In this document: piece by piece, positions 26,264 to 36,774 of the stretch | Position numbering within the stretch: the first letter of the stretch is position 1 | Layout of the letters: every line of letters starts with the position of its first letter | Source of the DNA: Panorpa germanica | Taxonomy: Eukaryota > Arthropoda > Insecta > Mecoptera > Panorpidae | Assembly: GCA_963678705.1 (NCBI GenBank) | Contig: OY783204.1 | Coordinates: 12,100,759 to 12,164,758 of the forward strand | Length of the DNA stretch: 64,000 bases | Reading direction: 5' to 3' | The notes under the pieces: model-generated | What the model was told of the DNA's origin: nothing | Databases searched by the model: none | What the model saw: the letters and a program-made list of their open reading frames with translations, nothing else | Made by a program: the position numbers and the translations under genes

Positions 26264-26620
26264 ATGAACATATTTAAGAATATTACAGGCGTAACATGGT
26301 TATTGGATTCGGGGGATATACGCGTCGGCATTGACAGTGAAGATAAATATTATGTGCAATATATAACTGACGATTTTGATATAGATGACTGTGATCCAAA
26401 GGATATGACGGATGAAGAAAAGAAGACATACGAGAAAATTATAGAGAGTTATGCTGATTAAATAATAATAGGTCACGAAGAAATTAAAATACAGAAAGAA
26501 GATTCTGATGTGAAAATCATAGAATTATTTGACGATGATAATAAAGTTATTGAAATATTAGACTCTGACGATGAAATTGTAGAAGTGTTAGACTCTGATG
26601 ACGAAATTGTAAAAGTATAA
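26264..26620 (+). pseudogene. Acidic 118-codon ORF with one nonsense codon, Polinton-like element
   Basis: I do not recognise the family. The frame starts at ATG 26264 and would run to TAA at 26618-26620, but is cut by TAA at 26459-26461 (codon 66). The first part is mixed, with an acidic DIDDCD stretch. The part after the stop is strongly acidic, with three hydrophobic-acidic blocks: KIIELFDDD, VIEILDSDDE and VEVLDSDDE. The last two are a tandem duplication. Such hydrophobic cores followed by acidic/Ser residues resemble SUMO-interacting motifs; that reading is inference. It lies between the terminal region and the polymerase, in the same orientation. There is no signal peptide or membrane segment. 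Confidence 0.55.
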
Positions 26621-26729
26621 CATAGTGATTAATGCATATTTTTTTTATGTAAAATTATATAAATAAATGAACTTTAAAAAACAATTGTGATTTATATTTT
26701 GATTTTGAAACTGAAATATATAAGTTACA

Positions 26730-29700
26730 ATGGATAGCGGTTGTAAAATTATTAAGCATATGAGAAAAATTATTAAACACTTAAATAGTTCAAATTATTC
26801 AGTGGAAAAAGTGGTGTGATTATAATAAAATTAATATAAGATTATTAAATAAGTTATTAAAAAATAATAATAAGAATACCTATTCAATTGGATTTAAACG
26901 AAGTGTTGAAAGCAATATAAGTGTATTAAAATATTTTCAAACATTGTTAGAAAATAAAGAAAAAATTGGAAGAGGAACTATAAATACTTCAAAACGTAGT
27001 TATCGAATTAAATAGCAGGAAATAAATTCATCATTTAAAGGACGTGTTAGAACATGAGTGTTAATTAATTTAAGTCACATTGATCCATTACAATTTTTAA
27101 ATGATGCATTTTATATGTTTGCATCTAGAATTAAAAATGCTCTTAAAAAACATAGTGCTTTAAAAGTTAATGTAATTTTTTGTGGTGAATTTGTTTAACC
27201 ATCAGCTAAAGAAGAAGAACATATATTTGAATACAATTATTTTAATACTAAAAATAATGAAATTTTTGTATCAACAGAATTAAAACATTGGTATAAAAAA
27301 AATGTTATTGATGTTGTATTAAAATATTTAGAAACTTTTCAAGAAAATCAAAGTGGATGGGCTCTATGTAAAATAGTAAATATGATAGTAAATATAAATC
27401 AATTTGTTCCATTTTATTGTTTATCATTTATTGACTTACTAGTTGAAATAAGACGAAAAAAGGCTGTAATAAATGTTCAGAATGAAGATGATAAATGTTT
27501 TGTATGGGCAGTATTATCAGCACTTTATCCATCAAAAATTCATGGCGACAGAGTATCATCTTATAAGAAATATATAAATTGTTTTAATTTAAATGGTATT
27601 AAATTTCCAATGACGTTATCACAAGTTTTAAAATTTTAAAAACTAAATAATATATCAATCAATGTGTATATTTTAAAAAAGAGCAAGAAAACATTTGTAA
27701 CTATTCCTGTATATGTTAGTAAAATATATGAAAGTAAACATATTCATTTATTAATGATTCAAAGTGATTATGAATTTGAAGAAGAAGAAGAAGAAGAAGA
27801 GGATGAACAAGATGTTGTTGAAAGTAATAATGAGGAATGCGACAATAAAATAAAATTTCATTTTTGTTGGATAAAGAATTTATCAAGACTTGTAAGTAAT
27901 CAACTTTCAAAAACAAATTGTAAGAAATTTATATGTGATCGATGTTTACATTTCTTTAGAGATTAGTGCAAGTTTAAGGAACATTTACAAGACTGTGTTA
28001 GATTAGGACTGAGACCAGTTAAACCGATAATGCCAGTTGAAAATTCTAATATACTTGAGTTTAAAAACTTTAAGAGAAACATTAGAAATGCATGTGTTAT
28101 TTATGCAGACTTTGAAAGTATATTGGATAGTAATGTGACAAATATTGAAACCAAGGGGGTATATCAAACACATATTGCACATAGCGTTGGATATTATGTA
28201 AAATATTCATATGATGACTCTAAATCTTATTATAATAGTTATCGTGGTGAAGATTGCGTTCAGTGGTTTGTAAATGAATTAAAAGAGATTGCTTATAATG
28301 TTTAGGATATAATAAAAAATGTATTACCAATGAAAACATTGACGGCTCAACAAAAGATGGAATATTTAAATGCAATAAATTGTCATATATGTGAAAAACC
28401 GTTCCAACAAGACCGTGTTCGAGATCATTGTCATTTAACAGGAAATTATAGAGGACCAGCTCATAATGAATGTAATTTAAATTATAATGAAAGTTATGTG
28501 ATTCCAATAATTTTTCACAATTTATCATCTTATGATTCACATTTTATAATAATTGATTTAGCTACTGGAATAAGTGGAAGAACCTCTGTGCTACCAATTA
28601 ATAAATAAAAATATATTTCATTTACGAAATATGTGTATGGAACTAATATTTCATTAAGATTTATTGATTCATATCGATTTATGGCTAGTTCTTTAAATAA
28701 TTTGGCATCATATTTACCAAATAATAAACTTAAAATTTTAAAATTAGAATTTAACATGTAAAGCAATGAAAAATTTAGTATGTTAAGTAAAAAAAGTGTA
28801 TTTCCTTATGATTATATAAATTCCTGGGAAAAGTTAAATGAGACAGCTTTACCACCTCAGGATAATTTTTTTAATTTATTAAAAAAGCACAAGATGTATG
28901 GAATACATTTCATATCAAAACACTTGGTGAATATTCCGATTTGTACTTAAAAACCGATGTGTTATTACTTTGTGACATATTTGAAAATTTTCGAGATAAT
29001 TGTTTAGACAAGTATAAATTCGATCCGGTGCATTATGTTTCTGCTCCTAGCTTAGCATGGGATTCTATGTCTAAAATTACAAAAATTAAACTTGAATTGT
29101 TTACTGATATAAATATGTGGCTATTTATAGAGAAGGGTATCAGAGGTGGTATAAGTCAATGTTCAAACAGATATGCAGAGGCCAATAACAAATATATGAC
29201 TGACAAGTATAAACCTGAATTACCTTTAAAATATCTAATGTATTTTGATGTAAATAACTTATACGGTCATGCAATGTCTCAATTCCTACCATATGGAAAT
29301 ATTAAATGGTTAAACAACCAGGAAAAATTGGAAATAAGTAATACTATATGCAATTTGTCAGAAACTGGTAACAACTGGTAACTGGTAAATACTGGTAACA
29401 TTTTAGAAGTAGATTAAACTTATCCTCAAAGTTTACATAATCTCCATAAAGATTAATTGCTTTGTCCTGAGCATTGTATTGCACCAGGAAGTAAACATAA
29501 AAAACTTTTAACTACTTTATATGATAAGGGGAAATATATAATTCATTATAGTAATTTAAAGCAATGTATACATTTAGGAATGCAAGTATCAAAAATACAT
29601 CTAGTTTTAAAATTTAGTCAATCACCGTGGCTAAAAAACTATATCGATTTAAATACAGAAAAAAGAAAAATGGCTACCAATGATTTTGAAAAAAACTTGT

Positions 29701-30509
29701 ATAAATTAATGAATAATAGTGTATTTGGTAAGACAATGGAAAATGTTAGAAAACATCGTAATATAAAATTAAAAACAAATTGGGGTGGTCGATATGGAGT
29801 AAAAAGTTTAATAGCACGACCTAATTTTCATAGCCGAACAATTTTTAATAAAAATGTTGTAGCCATTAAACTTTTAAAACCTAATATTACATTTAATAAA
29901 CCTATATATGTTGGCTTTTCAATATTAGATTTATCTAAAACAGTAATGTATGATTTTCATTATAATTATATGCAAAAAGAATTTTTTAATAATAATTTAA
30001 AGTTATTATATATTGATATTGACTCGTTAATTTATGAAATTATTACATCAGATATTTATGAAATTATAAAACGCGATATAAGTAAGTTTGATACAAGTGA
30101 TTATAAAGAAAACAATCAATATAATATTCCCCGTGTAAATAAAAAGGTATTGGGTTTAATGAAGGATGAAAATACCGGTAAAATTATAACTCACTTTTTA
30201 GGACTAAGATCGAAAATGTATACAATGAAGGTTAATAATAATGACATTATAAAAAAAATAAAAGGAATAAAGACAAGTGTAGTAAGAAACCATATTTCTT
30301 TTGAAGATTATAAAAATTGTTTGAGAACTTTTAATAAAAAAAATTGTACTCAGAGAGGAATAGTTTCAAAATTGCATAATGTGTACTCCATTAAAAAAAC
30401 AAAAATTGCTTTAAGTCCTTTTTATGATAAACGGTGTTTTATAAAAGACAGTACAGATACTTTGCCTTGGGGTTTCGATAATTTAAGTGATAGCGATTTA
30501 TTGTTATAA
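26730..30509 (+). pseudogene. polB: Protein-primed family-B DNA polymerase, Polinton type, decayed
   Basis: In Polintons this enzyme replicates the element from a terminal protein. Recognisable parts in order: N-terminal region to 27380; KCFVWAVLSALYP block (about 27490-27530); C2H2-like CDRCLHFF (27940); exonuclease motif YADFES (about 28102); Cys/His block CHIC...RDHCHLTG (28384-28440); NLSSYDSHF (about 28520); polymerase motif A DVNNLYG (29247); motif B KLMNNSVFG (about 29704); motif C YIDIDS (about 30012; usual form YxDTDS). The chain is broken by in-frame stops at 27013, 27055, 27196, 27637, 27964, 28303, 28606, 28759, 29379, 29415 and 29454, and by frame changes near 26810 and 28880. 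ATG 26730 is only a possible start. The last 350 codons (29457-30509) are uninterrupted. Confidence 0.9.
29361..29400 (+). repeat. Short tandem duplication of ACTGGTAA inside the polymerase pseudogene
   Basis: ACTGGTAA occurs repeatedly within 40 bp and adds an in-frame TAA at 29379-29381. It looks like replication slippage after the gene lost function. Confidence 0.6.
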
Positions 30510-30573
30510 GTATATTTTTATTGTAAAATAAATACATATTTATAATAACCAGTAGATTTATTTATTTAAAATG

Positions 30574-31503
30574 TTATACAATATTTTTAGCATCTATCCA
30601 ACTGTTATGAGATTTATCTAAACCTAACCACTTTACAAAAACTTTTTTTCCTTTTTTCTGTAAAACTTTCTCAACTAGATATATATCTGTATATTTTGTT
30701 TTTTGTAGTTCTTGTTCGTAAAACACGCCTGCAATTGATTGGCCATGAGAATCATTAAGTAAATATGTGACTGGATTAGTTAGTTGTACTTTTGATATAG
30801 TAAATATTTCGGTACCCCAGTTAGGAGTATACCCTTTTGCAAATAATGATTTTGTTTTGCTTAAGCGAACATAATCTCCAACTTTATAGTGACCTAAACC
30901 GACCCTATTTATCCTATTTTATACATTTCCTAATAATTTTTTTTCATTTCTCATTGATACTTGAGATGGCTTTATAATAATTGTTGAATGATGAGTATTA
31001 TTATATTTGTTAAAAAGTGCATCAATGTTATTAATCCAATTATAGTTGCCTTTTATACTAAAATCTTTCCACATAGCATTCTTTTGAAATCTATTAAATC
31101 TTTCAACTATGGATGCTTTCATATTACTAAATGTACTATAATGGTTTATGTCATAATAATTTGTTACTTTTTTAAATTCAGAGTTATAAATTTTTTTTCC
31201 GTTATCTGTTTGTAAGTTTTTCGGAACCTTATTTTTATTTTTTATTAAAATATTTTCAAATGCAACAGTAACGTCTTTTGCAGATTTTGATTTTACTGGA
31301 ACTGCCCATGCATATTTAGAAAATATGTCAATTACTGTGAGTAAATACTTGTAACCTTTGTTTTCTTTTGCATTCGGAATCATTTCTACTAAATCAGCTT
31401 TCCAACTTTCATTTAGACCTTTTATGATTACATGTCTTCGCTTATAGTTTTTACGTGCAGGTTTATGTAACTCATTAATTATACCTATTTTTGTTTTGCT
31501 CAT
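30574..31503 (-). pseudogene. Polinton integrase (retroviral-type, DDE) with chromo-like C-terminus
   Basis: The product would join the element ends to target DNA. The core (30919-31503, 194 codons) shows WKADLVEM with the first Asp, LLTVIDIFSKYAW, LQTDNG with the second Asp, and IVERFNR with the Glu; 33 residues separate the second Asp and the Glu, close to the family D-35-E. After an in-frame TAA at 30919-30921 the same frame continues to 30574 with the VGDYVRLSK...GYTPNW block and a chromo-like end (VEKVLQKKGKKVFVKWLG). The stop is the only break I see. The N-terminal zinc-binding region is short or missing upstream of 31503. It converges with polB, with 64 bp between the stop codons. Confidence 0.85.
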
Positions 31504-31559
31504 ACTTATTATTATTACACAAAATTTATCAAGAACTAATATCTAAACTATGTTTTGTT

Positions 31560-31757
31560 TTAAATTCTGTAATTAGTGTTGCAATTTTTTTTATTTACTT
31601 CAATAATGTTTAGAAAGTTATTAATATAAGCATCATAAATATATTTCTCTGCAGCATTTAAACGTCTATCTATAATAATTAAATCATTTTTTGATACTGT
31701 TTCGTGCCGAGTAATTTTATTCTTATGTATGTGTACTCCAAATTTGTTAATAGTCAT
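31560..31757 (-). CDS. Small ORF of the Polinton-like element, 65 codons, unrecognised
   Basis: It begins MTINKFGVHIHKN and is rich in Lys, Asn and Ile. Orientation matches the integrase, 56 bp further along its strand. No domain is recognised. It may be the N-terminal remnant of a longer Polinton protein. Nothing else is seen in 31504-31559. Confidence 0.35.
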   Translation of the reverse strand: MTINKFGVHIHKNKITRHETVSKNDLIIIDRRLNAAEKYIYDAYINNFLNIIEVNKKNCNTNYRI

Positions 31758-31812
31758 GTTACTTACATGAGTAGTTATAAATTAATGAAAAAGAGGGAAT
31801 GTGTTTAAGTAT

Positions 31813-32133
31813 TTATATAATAATAATATTAGCTTCTTTTAATTCTTCAACTATTGAAATAATTTCATTGTCATGTGATGTATTGCCAGCCCTTTTTGAA
31901 CTTATTAGTAATTTTAGTCTATCAACTAATTCGTTTGGATTATCCCAATAAATGTAATCTTTTGGATTTTTATTGCAAGTCATATAATTTGGAATAAGAT
32001 TTTTGAAACCTTTACCAAAACGTTTATTATTTAGTAAACCAACTAAGGACGTACGCTGCAAAAGTCTTGATCGAACCTTTTGCAATTTTTTTAGAGAATA
32101 TGGTGTTGAAGACGCTGGGGCACCTAATTTTGT
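31813..32133 (-). CDS. Polinton-associated conserved small protein, 107 codons, partial or complete
   Basis: The frame is open from 32133 after a stop at 32134-32136, with no ATG at its start. It reads through SSTPYSLKKLQKVRSRL, then YWDNPNELVDRLKLL and HDNEIISIVEELKEA. I recognise the PNELVDRL...HDNEI...EEL pattern as a conserved small protein next to the integrase in insect Polinton-type elements; its function is not known to me. The upstream end coincides with the junction to the gypsy element, so the true N-terminus may be lost. Confidence 0.6.
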   Translation of the reverse strand, partial: TKLGAPASSTPYSLKKLQKVRSRLLQRTSLVGLLNNKRFGKGFKNLIPNYMTCNKNPKDYIYWDNPNELVDRLKLLISSKRAGNTSHDNEIISIVEELKEANIIII

Positions 32134-32160
32134 TTAAGGAGGAAATAATAACGATATAAT

Positions 32161-34539
32161 TTATATATTCGGTACCATTCGTGTTGGTGCTACTACATAG
32201 TCATTTTTATCTGTTTTTTCATTACTTTTCTTATACAGTATACCCCTATCATCTAAATAATAATCATTTTTCTCCCCATACTTAGTTTGCGTTATTAATT
32301 GTTTAATATCGGAATCACTAGCTTGTTCATTTTTAATTTGACACCAATCCCAATATGGAACTTCTTCAGCTGCTACGGCTGCAATACTCTCTGTTTCTAT
32401 TTTACTTAATGCATCGACATTACCGTGTTTTACCCCTGGCCTATAAATAATATCAAAATCGTAATCTGCTAAAGTTAAAGCCCACCGTGCTAATCTACTT
32501 TTCATTGGATCTTTCATAGTCATTAACCAACATAATGATCGGTGATCTGTTTGAATCTTAAATTTCTTACCATATAAATACGTACAAAAATGTGATAAAC
32601 TCCATTAAATCGCTAAACATTCCCTTTCTGTGGTTGAGTAATTTTTCTTACATTTATTTAATTTACGAGAAGCGTATGCGATAGGACGTTCTACTCCATC
32701 CTGAACTTGGCTTAGGATTGCTCCTAATGCGATTCCTGATGCATCTGTACCTAATATAAATTCTTGACTAAAATCTGGGTAAGCTAAAACTGGCTCAAAA
32801 CATAACGCGTTTTTTATTGCTTCAAAACTTTTGTTTTGTTCAGGTCCCTAAATAAATGTCTCATTTTTGCTTTAAGTCAGTTTTGTTAGGCTTGATGATA
32901 TTTCTGAAAAATTCTTTATAAATCGTCTATAAAATGAAGCTAACCCTATAAAAGATCGGATTTGTTTAACTGTTTTCGGACGCGGATAGTTTCTAATTAC
33001 TTCTGCTTTTTCTGGATCTGCCTTTACACCATCACTAGAAATAATATGACCAAGATATTGCGTTTCTTCATTCATAAATTCACATTTGCTAGGCTTCAAT
33101 GTCAAACTTGCTTCTCTCAAGCGATCGAAAACCTCTTTAATTCTCTAAATATGCGAATCTACATCAACGTTACTAAATATTATAATATCATCTAGGTAAA
33201 CTAAACAATGTACTCCGGTTAAGCCTGCTAACACTGCATACATAAGTGTCTGAAATGTAGCAGGAGCTGATAATAACCCAAACGGCATAACATTAAATTG
33301 AAGGTGTAAATCAGGTGTTGAAAATGCTGTTAATTCTTTAGATTTTTCGTCCATTTCAATTTGCCAAAATCCCGATGCTTAATCTAATTTGGTAAATAAA
33401 CTTGCTTTGCCTAATTTATCAAGAGTGTCTACTAAGTGTGGTAATGGAAAGTAATCTCTTTTTGTTATTGCGTTAAGACCCCTGTAATCTATGCAAACTC
33501 TAACCTTGTTTTTTCTATTTTCTGCTTTCTTATTTACAAGAACAACATTACTGAAACACATTGATGGTTCTTCTATGCCATCTTCAAGCATTTGATCTAT
33601 CTGTTCTCTCAGTACTTGTAACTGCGCGTGTGGAACTCTATATGGTTGTTTAGTTATAGGAGGAACATCTTGAATTATTATCTTATGTTTAACTATCGAG
33701 GTAGTTTTCAATTCTTGACCTTCTGTTAAGAATATGTCGCGATATTCGTAAATTAAATTTTCTATTTTACTTTGGTCTCTAGCACTTAGATGATTTAACT
33801 TTATTTTACTAAAAAGTTCCGTTATTCTCTGTGTTTTATTAATCTCTTCATTTTTATGACTTTTTTGCGTCCACTGATTTGTAACTTCATGTATAATTTT
33901 ATCTTTTTTAGCTGTTAAATTATTAAAACTTATTTCATCAAATAATTTTATATTTTCAATCTCTGTGTTTGCTTCTGTTGATTGTACAGCACCAATTAAA
34001 ATATTTTTAATTCTATGTCGGACGTGTTCTCTTAATAATTTAACTGTTTCAGTATATTCGTTATCATATGGCTCTATTATACCTATCTTAGTATTTATTG
34101 GTATATTTATAATCTTTTGCCCCTTACATATTGAATTTACACTTCTAGCTACTAATACTCCATCTGCGGTCAATTCTGGGTTAAAAATCCCATAACCTTC
34201 CTTAATGTCTTTTTGAAATGCATGAACATTCATTTTACATCGAGGCGGAAGAGTTACTTGCTCTAATAACCTAACACTACACCGATTACTACTACACGTA
34301 TGTGCGTCTGTTCGCTTTCGAATGGTTTCAGATTTTTTATTCATATTTATGTTTATTTTTTCAACTCGCTCAGCTGTGTTTATTCTTTTTAACCACTTTG
34401 TTTGTAAATTCTTCCATTTCTTTACCTGTTCTTGGACTTTAATATTCTTTCCGTCAATGTTATCTTTTAAATCTTTATCATTTTTATTTATTAAACAGTT
34501 CATATATGTTTTTTTTATCTTTTTCCGATTCGCCATCAT
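32161..34539 (-). pseudogene. pol: Ty3/gypsy reverse transcriptase - RNase H region of pol
   Basis: One continuous frame of 793 codons with five internal stops: 33379, 33145, 32872, 32848 and 32605. Residues 1-260 are a basic linker and the beta-rich post-protease segment (LPPRCKMNV, GVLVARSVN). RT follows with VRVCIDYRGLN (346-356), FTKLD with the first catalytic Asp (386, just before the first stop), FGLLSAPATFQ, the intact catalytic YLDD (33187-33198), and LKPSKCEF...YLGHIIS. RNase H shows GTDASG, ERECLAI, QTDHRSL and GNVDALS. The frame ends at 32161 shortly after the first residues of the integrase zinc region (VVAPTRMVP). ATGATG at 34539 lies inside the macro ORF, in another frame. Confidence 0.9.
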
Positions 34540-35221
34540 AGAATGTTATCTTTATTTTACATTCCGAAAATATATATTCAATCATTTTACTCACTATTTT
34601 AAAATCTAATTTATCCAGCCCACATGCTATGTATGGTAATGCAATAAATTTCACTTTATTTTCTAACATATGATCCCTTAATTTAATTATTGACGAATAT
34701 AAATCTGCGTAGAGGGGTTTCTCGTTACTCCTCTTCTTTGTTACTAAATAATATATAAAACGATTTTCATCTTTTAATATAGCTAATCCTCCCTTTTTCT
34801 GTTTCTGTTTCAAAAGCTGCTCAACTCTACCAAATCTTTCTTTAAATTCAACTGCTATTCCTTGTGACATACGTAAATCTGAGGCTATACAATGACCCAA
34901 TGCATACTTGCTAAATGCATTAAACAAATCTCCCTTATTCAAATTTATTTTGCACAACGTCTCTTTTGTTGGAAATCTACTAATTTTCCATTTTAGAAAA
35001 TCATCAAAACTTTTATAGTCATGCCCTATCTTATCAATTCGCTGAATATTTACTTCTCTTTTTTCGTCAATATTTTCCGTTTCAGTACAACCAATATTTC
35101 TACCATTTCTATTCTTTTCTACGATTTTCCCTGACTTTGATATAATACGCTTTTGCTTTCTAACGATACGATTTACATTTTCTCTAATTATATTATTTAT
35201 ATTTATCTCTCTGAAAATCAT
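34484..35221 (-). CDS. Macro domain, TARG1/OARD1-like ADP-ribosyl hydrolase, inside a gypsy element
   Basis: 245 codons from ATG, no internal stop. Residues 1-89 are basic and unrecognised. Residues 90-230 match the TARG1/OARD1 class of macro domains: KGDLF (96-100), GHCIASDLRMSQGIAVEFK (109-127), FIYYLVTKKR (155-164), LPYIACGLD (195-203) and a C-terminal KITFYDG. In human TARG1 the catalytic residues are Lys84 (ITKKR) and Asp125 (CGLD); the equivalents here are Lys162 and Asp203. Known members remove mono-ADP-ribose from Glu/Asp side chains and from related acylated ADP-ribose. It overlaps the end of the protease frame by 29 bp and the start of the RT frame by 56 bp, each in a different frame. 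Capture from a host gene is inference. Activity in this copy is untested. Confidence 0.88.
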   Translation of the reverse strand: MIFREININNIIRENVNRIVRKQKRIISKSGKIVEKNRNGRNIGCTETENIDEKREVNIQRIDKIGHDYKSFDDFLKWKISRFPTKETLCKINLNKGDLFNAFSKYALGHCIASDLRMSQGIAVEFKERFGRVEQLLKQKQKKGGLAILKDENRFIYYLVTKKRSNEKPLYADLYSSIIKLRDHMLENKVKFIALPYIACGLDKLDFKIVSKMIEYIFSECKIKITFYDGESEKDKKNIYELFNK

Positions 35222-35675
35222 GTACAGTATTACGATTAATGTCGTAAATAACGTTTCTATATATTAAAATATCCTTTCCAAAGTCTTCAATTATCCCAAA
35301 TTCACGAAGAAAGTCTAACCCAATTATCCCTGTCGAATTTTCCATATTTTCTACAATTTCAAAATAAAAAGTCACATTATCCCCAAATAAATCTAACTTT
35401 AATTTGCTTTTACCAAGTGTATGTATTTTATTATTTTGTGCATCTCGCAAAATATTTTGCGATTCTGTAATTTTGTTCGTTTTTTAACATTCTCTAGTTA
35501 GTAGGCTGGCGCCTGCACCACTATCTATAAGAACGTTGCAATTTTGACCATTAATTATTAAATTAGGAAACCATTGATTATCATGAAATGCCGGTACATA
35601 CAGAGGTGTAAGATTACCCTTTTTACTTATTGAATGGCTTCTACGTCTCGGGTAGTTAGTGAAGCCATCAATTCG
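35193..35675 (-). pseudogene. pol: Ty3/gypsy aspartic protease region of pol
   Basis: The frame is entered by -1 frameshift from gag at 35675-35681 and is open through VLIDSGAGASLL, the retropepsin active-site loop (D-S/T-G). A TAA at 35487-35489 interrupts it. The same frame then gives FYFEIVENM...GIIGLDFLREFG, the second conserved retropepsin block, and ends at 35193. Without the one stop the region would make a full-length protease of normal size. The downstream macro ORF starts within its last 29 bp. Confidence 0.85.
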
Positions 35676-35681
35676 TTTAAA
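35615..35681 (-). promoter_or_regulatory. gag-pol -1 ribosomal frameshift signal with stem-loop or pseudoknot
   Basis: TTTAAAC at 35681-35675 is in phase T TTA AAC with gag. After a 6-nt spacer, ATGGCTTC (35668-35661) pairs perfectly with GAAGCCAT (35641-35634). The loop holds TACCC (35654-35650), complementary to GGGTA (35619-35615) just after the gag stop (TAA 35629-35627), so an H-type pseudoknot is possible. The -1 frame is open into the protease. Structures were folded by eye. Confidence 0.8.
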
Positions 35682-36771
35682 TTATCTTCATAATTATTGG
35701 ACGCGCGTAAATTTCTTTCTTCAACTTCGCTTGGCTTATTTTCGATGCTTCGAATATTCCTATTACTTTGGAAAGTAACTTGTCGCTGATTTCTCGCAGG
35801 ACTACGGCTATCATTATACACTTGCAGGACTCTTACTCTCCCTAATCGGTCATTACTTTGCTTACGGTTTTCATACCTACTTGAACTGCGATTTCTTTGA
35901 AATCGATCTCTTTCGTCCTGAACGGGACGTCTCTCTGAAAATGTCCTAATCTGTTACAATTGTAGCACCTTACTCCATCTCTTTGACTATTATTAAACCT
36001 TCGGCTTTGTGAACCGCTACGCGAGTTGCTAGGTCGCATAAACGATTGATTATTTTGAGATGCGCGATTTACATAATAGTGGTCGGCTCTGTTTATTCGG
36101 TTAGTTCCACCTGTAGTAATCTCTGCTACTTAGCCTTGCTTCGATGAGATTAAATCATCGGTTTCTACCCATTCCGCAATTTCAACGGCGTTATTAAAAC
36201 TCTTGGGATCCGCGGCCAAAATAAACTTAGAATATCTCTGCGATATCCCTTCTTTAAACCTTTTTAAAACGGCTACTTGTAACTCAACTGAAAGCTTCTT
36301 TTCTTGCTGTTTATCAGTTGCTTCTGGTACACAATTTGACCCTAATGCCCATAACCTTTGTGAAAATTCATAAACAGTCTCGCCATGTCTTTGTTTACAA
36401 CCCCCGAACTCAATTTCTGCTTGTCTCAGAGCAGATGGCCCTTTTCTGCTGTATCTAAACAATAATGCATTACGAATACTCATATAACTACGGTTCTCAC
36501 TTTGAACCTTCGAATTAGACTAAAGATATTCAGCTACATCAAGCGACACTTTTGCAAATACGGTAACTGATTGCACCTTATCGGTCCAATCCAACAATTC
36601 TGCCATTTGATCCACCGCATTTAAAAATGTTGCTATGCTACCTGTACCGTCAAAGAATGGTATATAATTTAATCCTTTTAATTTAGGAATTTCTGGGGCA
36701 ATATCTACGTTTGTTTCATTAGTTGTCTTTTTAACTATTTGGAATAAACTTTCAATCAAATAAAAACCTTA
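35627..36771 (-). pseudogene. gag: Ty3/gypsy gag with zinc knuckle, decayed
   Basis: Gag forms the particle and packages the RNA. The frame opens after a stop at about 36772-36774 without an ATG, so the start is unclear. It shows a capsid-like segment, including the ALRQAEIEFGGCKQRHGETV region and EFSQRLWALG (about 36430-36340), broken by stops at 36520 and 36130. A zinc knuckle CYNCNRLGHFQRD (about 35975-35938) has three of four CCHC ligands; the fourth position is Val. Next to it, at about 35930, the reading frame changes. The new frame runs through a Ser/Arg/Asn-rich tail to TAA 35627-35629. A small deletion at the knuckle would explain both the lost Cys and the shift. Confidence 0.8.
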
Positions 36772-36774
36772 AAT

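Larger units (their letters stand above)
25605..32140. mobile_element. Polinton/Maverick-like element, left part only
   Basis: The block has the gene set of Polintons: protein-primed family-B DNA polymerase (+), retrovirus-type integrase with C-terminal chromo-like region (-), and a small ORF typical of insect Polinton relatives (-). It starts with AG, as Polinton ends do, directly against satellite. Capsid, packaging ATPase and maturation protease genes are absent, as is the right terminal repeat: the right side passes into a gypsy element at about 32134-32160. All genes are decayed. Polintons are related to viruses of eukaryotes; this copy is an old, incomplete insertion. Confidence 0.85.

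Noticed and set aside
28220..28540. 106-codon - strand ORF opposite the polymerase
   Set aside because: Antisense to the recognisable exonuclease and Cys/His region of the polymerase.
30988..31215. 75-codon + strand ORF opposite the integrase
   Set aside because: Antisense to a clearly recognised integrase; no domain of its own.
33965..34195. 76-codon + strand ORF opposite the RT linker region
   Set aside because: Antisense of the pol frame, hydrophobic by reverse-complement composition only.
32161..36771. Stop-codon reassignment or programmed readthrough in gag/pol
   Set aside because: Stops are of mixed type, sit inside conserved catalytic domains and coexist with a frame break in gag. 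Simple decay is the better explanation, except for the single well-formed -1 frameshift site.
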